Shown: positions 55,572 through 64,000 of the stretch, one piece after another | Numbering within the stretch: position 1 is the first letter of the stretch | Layout: every line of letters starts with the position of its first letter | Assembly (NCBI GenBank): GCA_038230735.1 | Contig: JBBRMR010000016.1 | Location: forward strand, 14,396-78,395 | Direction: 5' to 3' | Source of the DNA: Arcicella sp038230735 | GTDB taxonomy: Bacteria; Bacteroidota; Bacteroidia; Cytophagales; Spirosomataceae | DNA: 64,000 nt | The notes under the pieces: generated by a model | What the model was told of the DNA's origin: nothing | What the model saw: only the letters and a program-made list of their open reading frames with translations | The model's database searches: none | Made by a program: the position numbers and the translations under genes

Positions 55572-58500
55572 TTAGCCAATTCCGCTTGATAATACCGATA
55601 TAAAAAATCGTACATCACTAATTCATGAGTTCGTTGATTATCCGAAATGGTACGATTTACGCTCATGTGAATCGTGTCTGAAAGGTATTTGTTCCATTCA
55701 TTTTCGGGCTTGATGGCTTTTATTTGATGAATAATCTCAACGGTACTATTTGACTTGAATGTAATGGATTCAAACAGCGGAGCATATTCGTGCGTATCGG
55801 TTAAATCATTATTCAAAACTCGTTCGATGGTTTGTCTGTTATGTCTAAAACGTTGGTCAATTTGTATTTTGAGGGCTTTATCAATTTTAAATTCTTGGAC
55901 AAAGCTAATTTTCATTTTCTCCAATAAATCTCTTTTTTGCTTAAGATTATAGCCAAAATCTGTTAGATAGCCATCAATCAATTTCAAGCACCATTGCCAG
56001 CGGATTGGCTCACGTTCATCGCCCCAAGTTTGGTCGAGCATAGCGATTACTGCCAAGCTATCCTTACAGAAAAGTGCTTCAGTTAATTCCATGACATTAA
56101 CTCCGTATCTTTCTATTTCTCGCTGGTAAGTATCCGTTTGTATTTTCCAAATAATGCCTTCATTTTCAAGGGGTTGAATGGCAGTTTTTATCATTTCAGC
56201 AACTCTTCCTAAATCAGATAATTGCCTAATTCGTACTCTGAAACGTAAATGTTTCTCGGGGTCAGCGTAGCGAATAAAGAACCAATCATAAATTAAATCT
56301 TCCCCACACAATTCAGAAATCAAGGGTTTAATCGCTTGGGTTAAAATCAAATCTCCCCCTTTTGCACCCGTATAAAATTTGAAATAAATCCATTCTGAAC
56401 CGAACGAAAAATTGTGTTGAATTTGACTTTCAGAAGCATTTATTTTGGATAGAATTTTATCATCTTCATTAATCCAAGAGGCAATAAATTGATTGGTAAA
56501 ACCTTGACCTTTTGAATTTTTAAGCGGGCTATTCTGTGCCTCAAAAAAAAACTCTTTCAATTCAATTTTCTCTCTTCTTTTAATGGCATCAACCCAGGTT
56601 TGCAAACTCAAAATATTTTCAGAATTTACCAATAATTCATTATCAAAATCAGCTAATACGAAAATTTTTGGCAGCTTCCATTTTGTTCTAAATTGAGAAA
56701 ATACCGCTATCAAATTCTCAGATTTAGTCTCAATTATTGATTTGAAATCTTCTTTTTTGAAAGACCAAGATGCCAATTCCAATACGGCATTTTTATAGGT
56801 TAATCGTGGCGAAAATACGTTATTTGGAGCAATGTTTTTCCATCCTACATTAAAATTTTGTTGAATATTTTGATTCTGAATATCACACAAAAAATTATAA
56901 AGCGGTAATGAATTTTGAGAATAATTATGGGCATTGCTCAGCCTCGGAATAATCTCTTTATTCAATTTTTTGGAACGTAAAAGTATTCTATCTTGCTGTA
57001 AATCAACGGATACCACTAATTCTTCTAAATAAATTTGATTTTCTATGGGTAAAGAAGACTTGGCTAAATACGGGATTTCATAATCTCTAAAAGGTGGATG
57101 CAAAAGAATATTCCCAATTCTATTTTCGGGTAAATGGACTATTTCTGCGAAAATTACGTCGGTATTATTAGTTTGTTCTTGGGCAGTAATTTCTTTCACA
57201 ATTTCCAACACATTTTCATCCGCATGAGAGAATCTTCCTAATAAATTTGCGGCACTAGACCCACTGATTCCTTCCAAATAAATTGGCAGTTTTTCATCAC
57301 CAGTGAGCCTGAACATAATGGAAGAGGAGGGGGCAGTTGTATGATTTTCTTTGAGATACTTTTGTAAGTCTTTTTCCTGTAAATCAACTTGAAAAGCATC
57401 ACTTTTATATGCTTCCAACCAAAGTTTAAACATATATTGTTGAAAAGGATTTTGTTGGAATTTTAGAGTTAAATTCTCTTCAAGGGGTAGGTTCAAGCCG
57501 TCAGCAATGGGGGTATTATTACTTTTTCCAGAATCTCCATACCCGATACCAGTCTCCGTATCTAAGGCAAATAAAATTGGTACTTCTTTGGTTTCGTAGC
57601 GGTCAAAAAAGCGAGTTTTAAAATCTTTAAGTTTTTGATTTTCGGGTTTTTCAGCGAGATTTTTTGAAAGATTATAAATTTCTAATAAAATACCTTGATA
57701 AGTTTTATCTAATGAATTCTTTTGGAATTGTGTTACCAAATCTGTTTGGAACAATTTTCCTTCTTCAAAAGGTACTTCAAAAGCATTTAACGTTTCTATA
57801 ACTTCCTGATAGGCTGAAATTTCGTTAAAATTATTTTGGTCTATATTGGCTAAAAGGACTTCAATTTTATCTAAAATTACCGCCAAATTTCCTTTAGGAG
57901 AGAGCGTCTTTTGGACTTGTTTCGTAAATTCTTCACCCGTAATGGCAGGTTCTAACTCATTGACTAACAATTGAGTAACGATTAATTCCTCAATAAATCC
58001 CTTTGCTTCAACTTCAGAAATTTCATCATCAATCAAGTGGGGGAGGAGGTCTGTAATTTTTGCTCCTGACTTGCACAAATCCAACACCATTTGAATATAA
58101 TCTGACCAAGTTATAGCACTAATTTGATGCGTTCTTCTTCCTTCAACATACTTATATTCAATATACCTTATGTCGTCTCCAACTTGATAAATACTTGAAT
58201 TGGGATAGTATTTCAAAGACATTTTTACCTCGGGAATTTCTGCCAAACGTTGTGCTAATGCCCCTGCGTAGTGCATATCCAAGCGAGTATTTCGTTGGGT
58301 ATTTTCAGATAATTTGATATTAGTTTCTTCGCCCCATTCAATCACCCCGCAACCTGCAAAAAGTCCGAATGGCGTACATCTACTGCACATTCGGGTGTAA
58401 TATTTGGCTAATGAAAGGGGGATTTTTTGCAGTTTTTTGGGGTCAGCAATCTTGTTTCCTTTCCAAAGAATTGCTTCTCTAAAAAGCACGGGCGAAGCCA

Positions 58501-58615
58501 AATAAACTGCTTCGGCAAAGGCGGGATTATCAAGAAACGACTTTAAAAATTCTTCGGAAATATCATCAGAAAATGGCAAGGACGGCGTTCTGACAATGAG
58601 TTTTGAATGAAACAT
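55553..58615 (-). CDS. Lantibiotic dehydratase (LanB), full length with C-terminal elimination domain
   Basis: 1020 residues, the size of full-length class I lanthipeptide dehydratases. The N-terminal part (about 1-740) matches the glutamylation domain (MFHSKLIVRTPSLPFSD, YYTRMCSRCTPFGLFAGC, LNKEIIPRLSNAHNYSQ) and the C-terminal part (about 755-1010) the elimination or thiopeptide-type domain (WIYFKFYTGAKGGDLIL, YDWFFIRYADPEKHLRFR). It would dehydrate Ser/Thr in a precursor peptide using glutamyl-tRNA. No precursor, LanC cyclase, protease or exporter was seen in the window. The extreme C-terminus (NRKS) is encoded by a repeat island. Confidence 0.93.
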   Translation of the reverse strand: MFHSKLIVRTPSLPFSDDISEEFLKSFLDNPAFAEAVYLASPVLFREAILWKGNKIADPKKLQKIPLSLAKYYTRMCSRCTPFGLFAGCGVIEWGEETNIKLSENTQRNTRLDMHYAGALAQRLAEIPEVKMSLKYYPNSSIYQVGDDIRYIEYKYVEGRRTHQISAITWSDYIQMVLDLCKSGAKITDLLPHLIDDEISEVEAKGFIEELIVTQLLVNELEPAITGEEFTKQVQKTLSPKGNLAVILDKIEVLLANIDQNNFNEISAYQEVIETLNAFEVPFEEGKLFQTDLVTQFQKNSLDKTYQGILLEIYNLSKNLAEKPENQKLKDFKTRFFDRYETKEVPILFALDTETGIGYGDSGKSNNTPIADGLNLPLEENLTLKFQQNPFQQYMFKLWLEAYKSDAFQVDLQEKDLQKYLKENHTTAPSSSIMFRLTGDEKLPIYLEGISGSSAANLLGRFSHADENVLEIVKEITAQEQTNNTDVIFAEIVHLPENRIGNILLHPPFRDYEIPYLAKSSLPIENQIYLEELVVSVDLQQDRILLRSKKLNKEIIPRLSNAHNYSQNSLPLYNFLCDIQNQNIQQNFNVGWKNIAPNNVFSPRLTYKNAVLELASWSFKKEDFKSIIETKSENLIAVFSQFRTKWKLPKIFVLADFDNELLVNSENILSLQTWVDAIKRREKIELKEFFFEAQNSPLKNSKGQGFTNQFIASWINEDDKILSKINASESQIQHNFSFGSEWIYFKFYTGAKGGDLILTQAIKPLISELCGEDLIYDWFFIRYADPEKHLRFRVRIRQLSDLGRVAEMIKTAIQPLENEGIIWKIQTDTYQREIERYGVNVMELTEALFCKDSLAVIAMLDQTWGDEREPIRWQWCLKLIDGYLTDFGYNLKQKRDLLEKMKISFVQEFKIDKALKIQIDQRFRHNRQTIERVLNNDLTDTHEYAPLFESITFKSNSTVEIIHQIKAIKPENEWNKYLSDTIHMSVNRTISDNQRTHELVMYDFLYRYYQAELAKSNRKS

Positions 58616-58621
58616 TTTCTA

Positions 58622-58648
58622 AGTAATGAGGATTGAGCAATGAGTAAA
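58622..58648. repeat. Short GATTGAG-type heptad arm
   Basis: TAATGAG, GATTGAG, then CAATGAG in exact 7-base steps directly upstream of the LanB-type gene. No convincing second arm is visible. Confidence 0.4.
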
Positions 58649-58703
58649 ATTCCATATACCTTTGCAATATCTTAGATTAATTTTCGGAATACAAATCATA
58701 GAC

Positions 58704-58734
58704 TTGAATTATTGAAAATTATCCCTCATATTTG
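58704..58734 (+). promoter_or_regulatory. Bacteroidota-type promoter of tRNA-Val
   Basis: TTG at 58704-58706 and CATATTTG at 58727-58734 (7 of 8 consensus positions) with a 20-base spacer; the tRNA starts 24 bases downstream, matching the tRNA-Leu promoter geometry. Confidence 0.6.
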
Positions 58735-58757
58735 TGTAAATTATTCACCCCTCATAA

Positions 58758-58832
58758 GGGCTGTTAGCTCAGTTGGTTTAGAGCGCCGCCTTGACAGGGC
58801 GGAGGTCGTAGGTTCGAATCCTATACCGCCCA
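58758..58832 (+). tRNA. tRNA-Val(GAC)
   Basis: 75-base tRNA. The D arm has GCTC AGTTGGTTTA GAGC, the anticodon stem CCGCC/GGCGG encloses TTGACAG (anticodon GAC), and the T arm has GTAGG TTCGAAT CCTAT. The acceptor stem GGGCTGT/ACCGCCC has one U-C mismatch at its fifth pair. The discriminator is A and CCA is not encoded. Confidence 0.96.
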
Positions 58833-58856
58833 CTTTTATTTTATGATTGTTCAAGC

Positions 58857-58891
58857 AAAAGCCTTCAAATTTAGTAATTTGAAGGCTTTTT
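58857..58891. terminator. Terminator after tRNA-Val, also serving the minus strand
   Basis: Arms AAAAGCCTTCAAATT / AATTTGAAGGCTTTT with a short loop and a T run. A and T runs at both ends let it also end the alpha/beta hydrolase transcript arriving from the right. Confidence 0.85.
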
Positions 58892-58910
58892 GTACATTTT
58901 TAGACTCGAT

Positions 58911-59759
58911 TCAATAAACTTCTTTCAAAAAATCCAACACAGCATTGGTAAAAGCATGGTTAGAATCTCCCGCCACCATGTGTCCCGCACCCGATACATT
59001 CACGCTACGCACGTGAGGGACTTCATCCAAAAATTCAGCCATAACCTTGTCAGAAACCACGTCTGACATTCCACCCCGCACAATCATCGTCGGTACTTTC
59101 AAATTCTTGGCGGCTTGATACATTCGGGCTTCGTTGTTGATTTGTTGGTCGGGCGTAATGCTTTTCCAGAGTTCCAACATTTTCATATCCCAATGCCAAT
59201 AATATCTACCATCTTCTCTCAAACGAAGATTTTTCTCTAATCTGGAATGGTCTTTGGGTTTAGTTCGGTTGGGTAAATACGCCGAAACTGCGGCAGCGGC
59301 TTCGTCAATGGAAGCGAAACCGTATTTATTGGAAGACATAAAAGCAAAAATCCTTTCAATGCCTTTTTGCTCCGCTTTGGGAGCAATATCCACCAAAATA
59401 ATGGCGGAGGCAATGGAAGTTTCAGATTCTCCTTCGGCAATTAAAGAAGTCAATCCACCCATGGATGCACCCACCAAGGCAGGACGTTTACCCAATTGAG
59501 CAATGACCGTCTTTAAATCTGAACCCAAATCCTCAATCCGATAATTACCTTCATCCGACCAACTACTATCGCCATGTCCACGGGCATCCAAAGCGATGGA
59601 ATAATAACCCGCATCCGCCACAATTTGGGCAGAATCTCCCCACGAATGACGGGTTTGTCCGCCCCCGTGAAGGAAAATGACAGGTTTATCATCAGGATTT
59701 CCGAAAGTATCAGCGGTTATGAAAAATTTTTGGGAGATTTGGAATTTTTGGGTGTGCAT
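58911..59759 (-). CDS. Alpha/beta-fold hydrolase
   Basis: 282 residues with the canonical hydrolase core: oxyanion motif FLHGGGQTRHSW, LDARGHGDSSW, nucleophile elbow LVGASMGG (Ser near residue 99), an acid in VRGGMSDVVS and the catalytic His in SGAGHMVAGD. The family spans esterases, epoxide hydrolases and C-C hydrolases, and the substrate is unknown. It lies 5 bases after the stop of a PD40/OmpA gene on the same strand and may be co-transcribed with it. Confidence 0.9.
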   Translation of the reverse strand: MHTQKFQISQKFFITADTFGNPDDKPVIFLHGGGQTRHSWGDSAQIVADAGYYSIALDARGHGDSSWSDEGNYRIEDLGSDLKTVIAQLGKRPALVGASMGGLTSLIAEGESETSIASAIILVDIAPKAEQKGIERIFAFMSSNKYGFASIDEAAAAVSAYLPNRTKPKDHSRLEKNLRLREDGRYYWHWDMKMLELWKSITPDQQINNEARMYQAAKNLKVPTMIVRGGMSDVVSDKVMAEFLDEVPHVRSVNVSGAGHMVAGDSNHAFTNAVLDFLKEVY

Positions 59760-59764
59760 GGGGA

Positions 59765-61792
59765 TTATTTTTTAACAATCGTAAACTCCACCCGCCTATT
59801 CAATTTACGTCTTTCATCAGTGGCGTTGCTGGCAATTGGGCGGGTTTGTCCCCAGCCTTTTGTGGTGATTCTTTCTTGGGCTATTCCTTTGGAAATCAAA
59901 TAGTTCTTCACTTCTTCCACTCTTTCTTCGGAAAGTTTTAGGTTCAATTGAAAATCTCCTTGATTGTCGGTATGTCCTTCAAAAAGGATTTCTAAACTTG
60001 GAAAATCGTTCATCGCTTGGGCTATTCGGTCCAAATCTTTCAAGGCGGGTGCTTGTAGGTGTGATTCCCCTTGTTCAAAGGTAAAACTGTTCAAAATACC
60101 CTTATTTCCTACTTCTAAAGGCATTAAATAAAAATCCTTTCTAATTTCACGATACGATATTTCTTTCGATAAATCCACCGTTTCATTTATCGCTAAATAC
60201 CCTTTCAGATAAGGTACAAAATCGTAAATTTCTTTTACGGGAACCACAAAACTGAACATTCCAGTAGCGGGGTCATAATTTTTTACTTCCGATTTCAGTT
60301 TGTCATTTTGTGGATTCATCGTGAGCAAACACGCCAAAGGAGTTTTATCGGTAGTCGTCAAAACATTACCCAAAATAATAGCTACAGGTTCTGGTTTGGC
60401 AGTTTTTGGGAGTTCTAATTTATAAATATCTTCTTTTTTAGAAGCATTTATCGAACAGATGTACGCATAATCTCCCGAGGCGGGAAGGGTAAAATAGCCA
60501 TCCCAATTTGGCGTATTGATGGCGGGTCCCAAGTTTTCGGGTTCAGACCATAATTGCCACGTTTCGTCCATTCTGTGTGATTTGAAAATATCATTATCAC
60601 CATAACCAGGAAAACCACGGGTTGAGAAATAGAGCGTTTTATTATCGGCAGCGATGAAGGGCGTTACTTCATGTTCGCCCGTATTGATGCTTCTGCCCAT
60701 ATTGAGGGGTTCTGACCAAGAATTTTTCTCCGTTTTAAAAGCCACGTACAAATCTCTTTTGCCAGCACTATTCTTCCGTTGAACCGACATCACCATCGTT
60801 TGTCCATCGGGTGAAATAGCGAATTCTGCATTGGGACTTTGGTTATAATAATTCTCAATTTTTACCTCTTCGGGATATGCCCAGCCGTCTTTTGTACGAA
60901 ATGAACGAGAAATACCAGGTGATAATTTGCCGTCTTTGTTATATTTATTCATCAACAAAATCTCTTGACCATCGGCTGAAACGCTGAAAACGGCATTCTT
61001 ATCATTGTTATTAATGGGATAACCAATGTTTTTAGATTTTATCCAATTCCCCGATTTATCCTGAACGCTAAACCAAACATCTTGATCTTTTTCTTTGCCA
61101 AAAACACTCAAATAGTTTCTGGTATAAAAAAGGGTCTTGCCATCACCCGAAATTACGGGAGCAAATTCTTGGTGTCTTGAATTAACGCCTTTGCCCAAAT
61201 TCTCCCGATAAACTTCTTTGGGAGCATCTGCCGCTACTCGAATCAAGGCTTTAATCAGTTCAGTCGATTCTGAAATCCCAATCGCATCAATCTGATTTGC
61301 TCCTTTTATTTTATCCGTGTCTAAAATTAATTTGATGGCGGCAACCTTATAAGGCGTTGATTCTGACAAGACAATATTCAACATTTTGCCCTTTAAAGGT
61401 TGTTGTGGACCGACGGCATTATTTTGATAGATTAGATGAGAAGTATTATTGGGTTCAATTACTAAAATTTTGATGATACTGCCTTGTCCATAATTCTCCG
61501 CAACCGCTACTTGGCGAACACTCATGAGCGTATCAAAACCTACGGAAATATATTCTTCACTCGGACTATCAGGTTGTGAGGGTTGCCAAGCGGAGGTGCT
61601 TTCGACAACATTAGGAAGTATATTTGGTTTGCCGAGGGCTTGAATTGCCTTGTATTCTGTGGTCTGGAAGGGAATTACCCGTTCGGAAGAAAATTCCAAA
61701 ACCTTGCTTGCCCACCATGTTTTTTGAGAATAGGAGGAATTTAGAGTAACAAGAAAAATAATCAAAAAGACGGCGGATTTTTTGAGCATCAT
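59765..61792 (-). CDS. PD40-repeat OmpA-family outer-membrane protein
   Basis: About 675 residues: signal peptide (KKSAVFLIIFLVTLNSSYSQ), an N-terminal domain (about 25-180, WASKVLEFSSERV) of F5/8-like character, a PD40/TolB-type propeller (about 210-460; ISGDGKTLFYTR, ISPDGQTMVMS, TLYFSTRGFPGYGDNDIF), a carboxypeptidase-regulatory-like domain and a C-terminal OmpA peptidoglycan-binding domain (LFEGHTDNQGDFQLN ... LNRRVEFTI). Such proteins anchor envelope complexes in Bacteroidota. It is a tandem paralogue of the next gene. Three ATGs within 10 bases could be the start; 61792 is used. Confidence 0.9.
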   Translation of the reverse strand: MMLKKSAVFLIIFLVTLNSSYSQKTWWASKVLEFSSERVIPFQTTEYKAIQALGKPNILPNVVESTSAWQPSQPDSPSEEYISVGFDTLMSVRQVAVAENYGQGSIIKILVIEPNNTSHLIYQNNAVGPQQPLKGKMLNIVLSESTPYKVAAIKLILDTDKIKGANQIDAIGISESTELIKALIRVAADAPKEVYRENLGKGVNSRHQEFAPVISGDGKTLFYTRNYLSVFGKEKDQDVWFSVQDKSGNWIKSKNIGYPINNNDKNAVFSVSADGQEILLMNKYNKDGKLSPGISRSFRTKDGWAYPEEVKIENYYNQSPNAEFAISPDGQTMVMSVQRKNSAGKRDLYVAFKTEKNSWSEPLNMGRSINTGEHEVTPFIAADNKTLYFSTRGFPGYGDNDIFKSHRMDETWQLWSEPENLGPAINTPNWDGYFTLPASGDYAYICSINASKKEDIYKLELPKTAKPEPVAIILGNVLTTTDKTPLACLLTMNPQNDKLKSEVKNYDPATGMFSFVVPVKEIYDFVPYLKGYLAINETVDLSKEISYREIRKDFYLMPLEVGNKGILNSFTFEQGESHLQAPALKDLDRIAQAMNDFPSLEILFEGHTDNQGDFQLNLKLSEERVEEVKNYLISKGIAQERITTKGWGQTRPIASNATDERRKLNRRVEFTIVKK

Positions 61793-61845
61793 TATCATAT
61801 ATTTAGGATATTCTCCTATTAGCAAAAATTGTACCGTTTTTATGG

Positions 61846-61944
61846 TACACGGTGAACGGAAAACGGTGGACGGTTTGCGTGCAACTTGATGCGAGAATTT
61901 TGCTGTCCAATTTTTTACCGTTTACCGTTTACCGTGTATCGTCT
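61846..61944. repeat. ACCGTTT-type heptad island, two inverted arms
   Basis: Left arm 61846-61875 (ACACGGT, GAACGGA, then AAACGGT) and right arm 61914-61944 (TACCGTT, TACCGTT, then TACCGTG) are reverse complements in 7-base steps with about 38 bases between. It fills the gap between the two PD40/OmpA paralogues. Confidence 0.75.
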
Positions 61945-61948
61945 CTCC

Positions 61949-63964
61949 CTAATTTCTTACAATCGTTACTTCCACTCGTCTATTCAATCTTCGTTTCTCT
62001 TCCGAATTATTACTGGCAATGGGTCTGGTTGAACCATAGCCTTGGGTTTGCACTCTTTTTAGGTCAATTCCACCAGCGGTGAGGTATTTTTTCACCTCTT
62101 CAACTCGTTCTTTTGAGAGTTGTAAATTAGCATTCCAATCTCCTTGATTATCCGTATGTCCTTCCAACATAATTTCCATCATCGGGTTCTCTTTCATCAC
62201 TTTCACGATTCTGTCCAATTCTGCAAATGACTCTGAGAGCATTTCAGCTTTGCTTTGTTCAAAAAATACGGCATTTAAAGTCATTCTTTGTCCCGCCTGA
62301 ATTGGTAATAAATAGATGTTTTTTTTAAACTCTTTAAAATTGTTTTCCTTCGTAAAATCCATTGGTTCTGAAACCGCCATAAAACCTTTTTTAGTTGCCG
62401 AAATGGTATAACTCTGTTTGGAAGGCAACATCATTTTATAATCGCCCGTTTCAGGGTCGTAACTCACGCAAACGGTATCTTTATCACTCAAATTCTGCAC
62501 ATTAATGCGGGCAGAGATTGGTTTTTTATCAATCAGATTATAGACACCTCCCGTAACTTGCACCACGGCATTGGGTTTGATCGATTCGGGAACTCTTAAT
62601 TTGAAAATATCTTCTTCGCCAATTGCATTTTGTTGGGAAGCAAAATAAGCATAATCGCCCAAGGCTGAAATACTAAAATAACCATCCCACTCGGGCGTAT
62701 TGATGATTGTTCCTAAATTTTCAGGTTCTGACCATTTCAACCAAGTATCATCCAATCTTCTACTGATAAAAATATCATTGTTGCCGTAGCCGCTAAATCC
62801 CTTGGAAGAGAAATAAAGCGTTTTACCGTCAGAAGCAATAAATGGTGTACTTTCTTCATCGGCGGTATTAATTTTTTTGCCAATATTTTTGGGTTCAGAC
62901 CAAATATTATCGGGTTGTAAAAAGGATACATAAATATCTTTCCCACCTTGGGTATCCGCAAATTGTCCCGTCATAATCAATACCCTTCCATTAGGCGAAA
63001 AGCTGTATTCAGCGTAATCAGACTTGTTTTTGAAGTTAACAATATTGATTGGTTTTGGGAAAGACCAACCCGTTGCATTTTTCAAAGACATTGAAACACC
63101 CTTCGACATAGAACCGTCTTTCAAGTAAACATTATTTAATAAAATCGTTTTTCCATCTGGCGAAATCGCACAAATAGCATTGTGTTCTGAATTATTAATG
63201 GGTTCACCAATCGGTTTTGCCATGCCCCACTTGCCATCTTTTTGCATTTCAGAAAACCATACATCTTGATTTTTGGCATTGCCTAAATTGTCGGGATGCT
63301 TCCATCGAGTGTAATAAAGTGTCTTGCCATCGGGAGAAATTACGGGAGCAATTTCTCGGTAAGCTGAGTTTACATTTTCGCCCAGCGTTTCTTTAATGGA
63401 AATATCGGGAAGGTTTTTAGCTAAGTTTATAGCGGCAACAATCGGTGTTTCAGACTGTGAAATTCCGATGGCATCAATTTGATTCCAACCCTTTACACGG
63501 CTGGTATTCAATACTAATTTTATACCTCTGACTTTGAAAGTAGTTAGTTTTGGCAAAATGATATGAGTCATTTTACCATCTTCGGTGGAGGGAGCATTTT
63601 TATTCAACCAAAGCGGTTTTATATTATCAAATTCATCAAAACCTTCTACTTTCACAATACACCCTTGCCCCATATTCTCCGCAATGGTAATTTGGCGAAT
63701 AGATATGAGCGTATCAAAACCCACAATAATAAACTCTTCCTGGGGATTATCTTGGGTCATGGGCTGCCACGCACAAACACTTTTTCCAAAAGTCGGTAGC
63801 TTGTTAGGTCGTCCCAAAATTTGAATTGCCCGATTTTCTTTAGTAGTGTTAGCATCGAAATATTCAGAGGAAAAGGCAATGACACGACTCGCCCAAACGG
63901 TCTTTTGAGCAATGGATTGAAGTGAAATAAGGGAAAGTATAAATACGGTTAATGTGAATCTCAT
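61949..63964 (-). CDS. PD40-repeat OmpA-family outer-membrane protein (paralogue)
   Basis: 671 residues with the same domain order as its downstream neighbour: signal peptide (FTLTVFILSLISLQSIAQ), N-terminal domain opening WASRVIAFSSEYF, PD40 propeller (ISPDGKTLYYTRW, SPDGKTILLNN, GKTLYFSSKGFSGYGNNDIF), a carboxypeptidase-regulatory-like domain and OmpA domain (MLEGHTDNQGDWNANLQLS ... LNRRVEVTIV). It probably binds peptidoglycan from the outer membrane. The tandem pair shows a duplication followed by strong divergence. Confidence 0.9.
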   Translation of the reverse strand: MRFTLTVFILSLISLQSIAQKTVWASRVIAFSSEYFDANTTKENRAIQILGRPNKLPTFGKSVCAWQPMTQDNPQEEFIIVGFDTLISIRQITIAENMGQGCIVKVEGFDEFDNIKPLWLNKNAPSTEDGKMTHIILPKLTTFKVRGIKLVLNTSRVKGWNQIDAIGISQSETPIVAAINLAKNLPDISIKETLGENVNSAYREIAPVISPDGKTLYYTRWKHPDNLGNAKNQDVWFSEMQKDGKWGMAKPIGEPINNSEHNAICAISPDGKTILLNNVYLKDGSMSKGVSMSLKNATGWSFPKPINIVNFKNKSDYAEYSFSPNGRVLIMTGQFADTQGGKDIYVSFLQPDNIWSEPKNIGKKINTADEESTPFIASDGKTLYFSSKGFSGYGNNDIFISRRLDDTWLKWSEPENLGTIINTPEWDGYFSISALGDYAYFASQQNAIGEEDIFKLRVPESIKPNAVVQVTGGVYNLIDKKPISARINVQNLSDKDTVCVSYDPETGDYKMMLPSKQSYTISATKKGFMAVSEPMDFTKENNFKEFKKNIYLLPIQAGQRMTLNAVFFEQSKAEMLSESFAELDRIVKVMKENPMMEIMLEGHTDNQGDWNANLQLSKERVEEVKKYLTAGGIDLKRVQTQGYGSTRPIASNNSEEKRRLNRRVEVTIVRN

Positions 63965-63965
63965 T

Positions 63966-64000
63966 TTAGAGTTTATGAGTTAAAAGTTTATGAGTTAAAA
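63966..64000. repeat. Direct repeat at the right edge (GAGTTAAAAGTTTAT type)
   Basis: A 15-base unit GAGTTAAAAGTTTAT-like repeat occurs about twice before the window ends, directly upstream of the PD40/OmpA gene. It looks like the first arm of another island. Confidence 0.45.

Noticed and set aside
58616..58757. Lanthipeptide precursor upstream of the LanB-type gene
   Set aside because: No frame with a leader-like N-terminus and a Ser/Thr/Cys-rich core was found on either strand; the region holds a heptad arm and a tRNA promoter.

Overview
The window is a gene-dense chromosomal segment of a Bacteroidota bacterium, most likely order Cytophagales (an Emticicia, Arcicella or Spirosoma-like organism; this placement is inference). 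The DNA is AT-rich and most starts lack a Shine-Dalgarno sequence. Two tRNA genes are preceded by the Bacteroidota promoter pattern (TTG, 20 bases, then a TAnnTTTG-like box). One secreted protein ends in a type IX secretion sorting domain, and two PD40/OmpA proteins typical of the phylum lie at the right end. No phage, insertion sequence, CRISPR array or rRNA operon was seen.

Layout. 1-4.1 kb: the end of an unknown gene, a family 2 glycosyltransferase, a secreted conserved protein, a MacB/FtsX-type permease and tRNA-Leu(CAA). 4.2-11.1 kb: xylulokinase, uppP, truB-ribF and an isoquinoline-oxidoreductase-like molybdenum hydroxylase pair. 11.1-19.1 kb, minus strand: parC with a SanA-like gene, a GT-C-like membrane protein, a Nudix hydrolase, an FAD protein and a lipoprotein. 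19.2-35 kb, plus strand: an envelope glycan region. It holds a T9SS cargo protein, a split transketolase whose halves flank an epimerase::glycosyltransferase fusion, a second GT-C-like protein, an acyltransferase, a GT2-glf pair, a large orphan protein and an MBOAT/SGNH O-acetylation pair, followed by oxyR and an MFS transporter. 37-41.4 kb: an SDR, a YyaL-type protein and an outer-membrane-like protein. 41.5-46.7 kb: ruvC divergent from a flippase-like protein, two GT2 enzymes, a NodB deacetylase and TatD. 46.8-49.2 kb: asparaginase and a GntP permease. 49.2-55.4 kb: a phenylalanine/tyrosine catabolic cluster (hmgA, phhA, hpd, a MarR regulator, fahA, a flavin-binding protein). 55.5-64 kb: an orphan full-length LanB-type dehydratase, tRNA-Val(GAC), an alpha/beta hydrolase and two tandem PD40/OmpA paralogues.

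The most unusual signal is not a gene. Many intergenic gaps hold islands of short words repeated with a 7-base period, usually as two arms that are reverse-complementary to each other. Each island has its own word (TTCGATG-like, ATAAGTC-like, ACCGTTT-like, TTAGGGA-like, ATTCATA-like and others), but period and arm architecture are shared. In at least three genes (tktN, fahA, lanB) the stop codon and last residues lie inside such an island; tatD ends in a related 8-base-period repeat. They resemble in style the heptanucleotide STRR repeats known from heterocystous cyanobacteria. The split-transketolase/fusion module and the orphan LanB are the best candidates for undescribed biochemistry.
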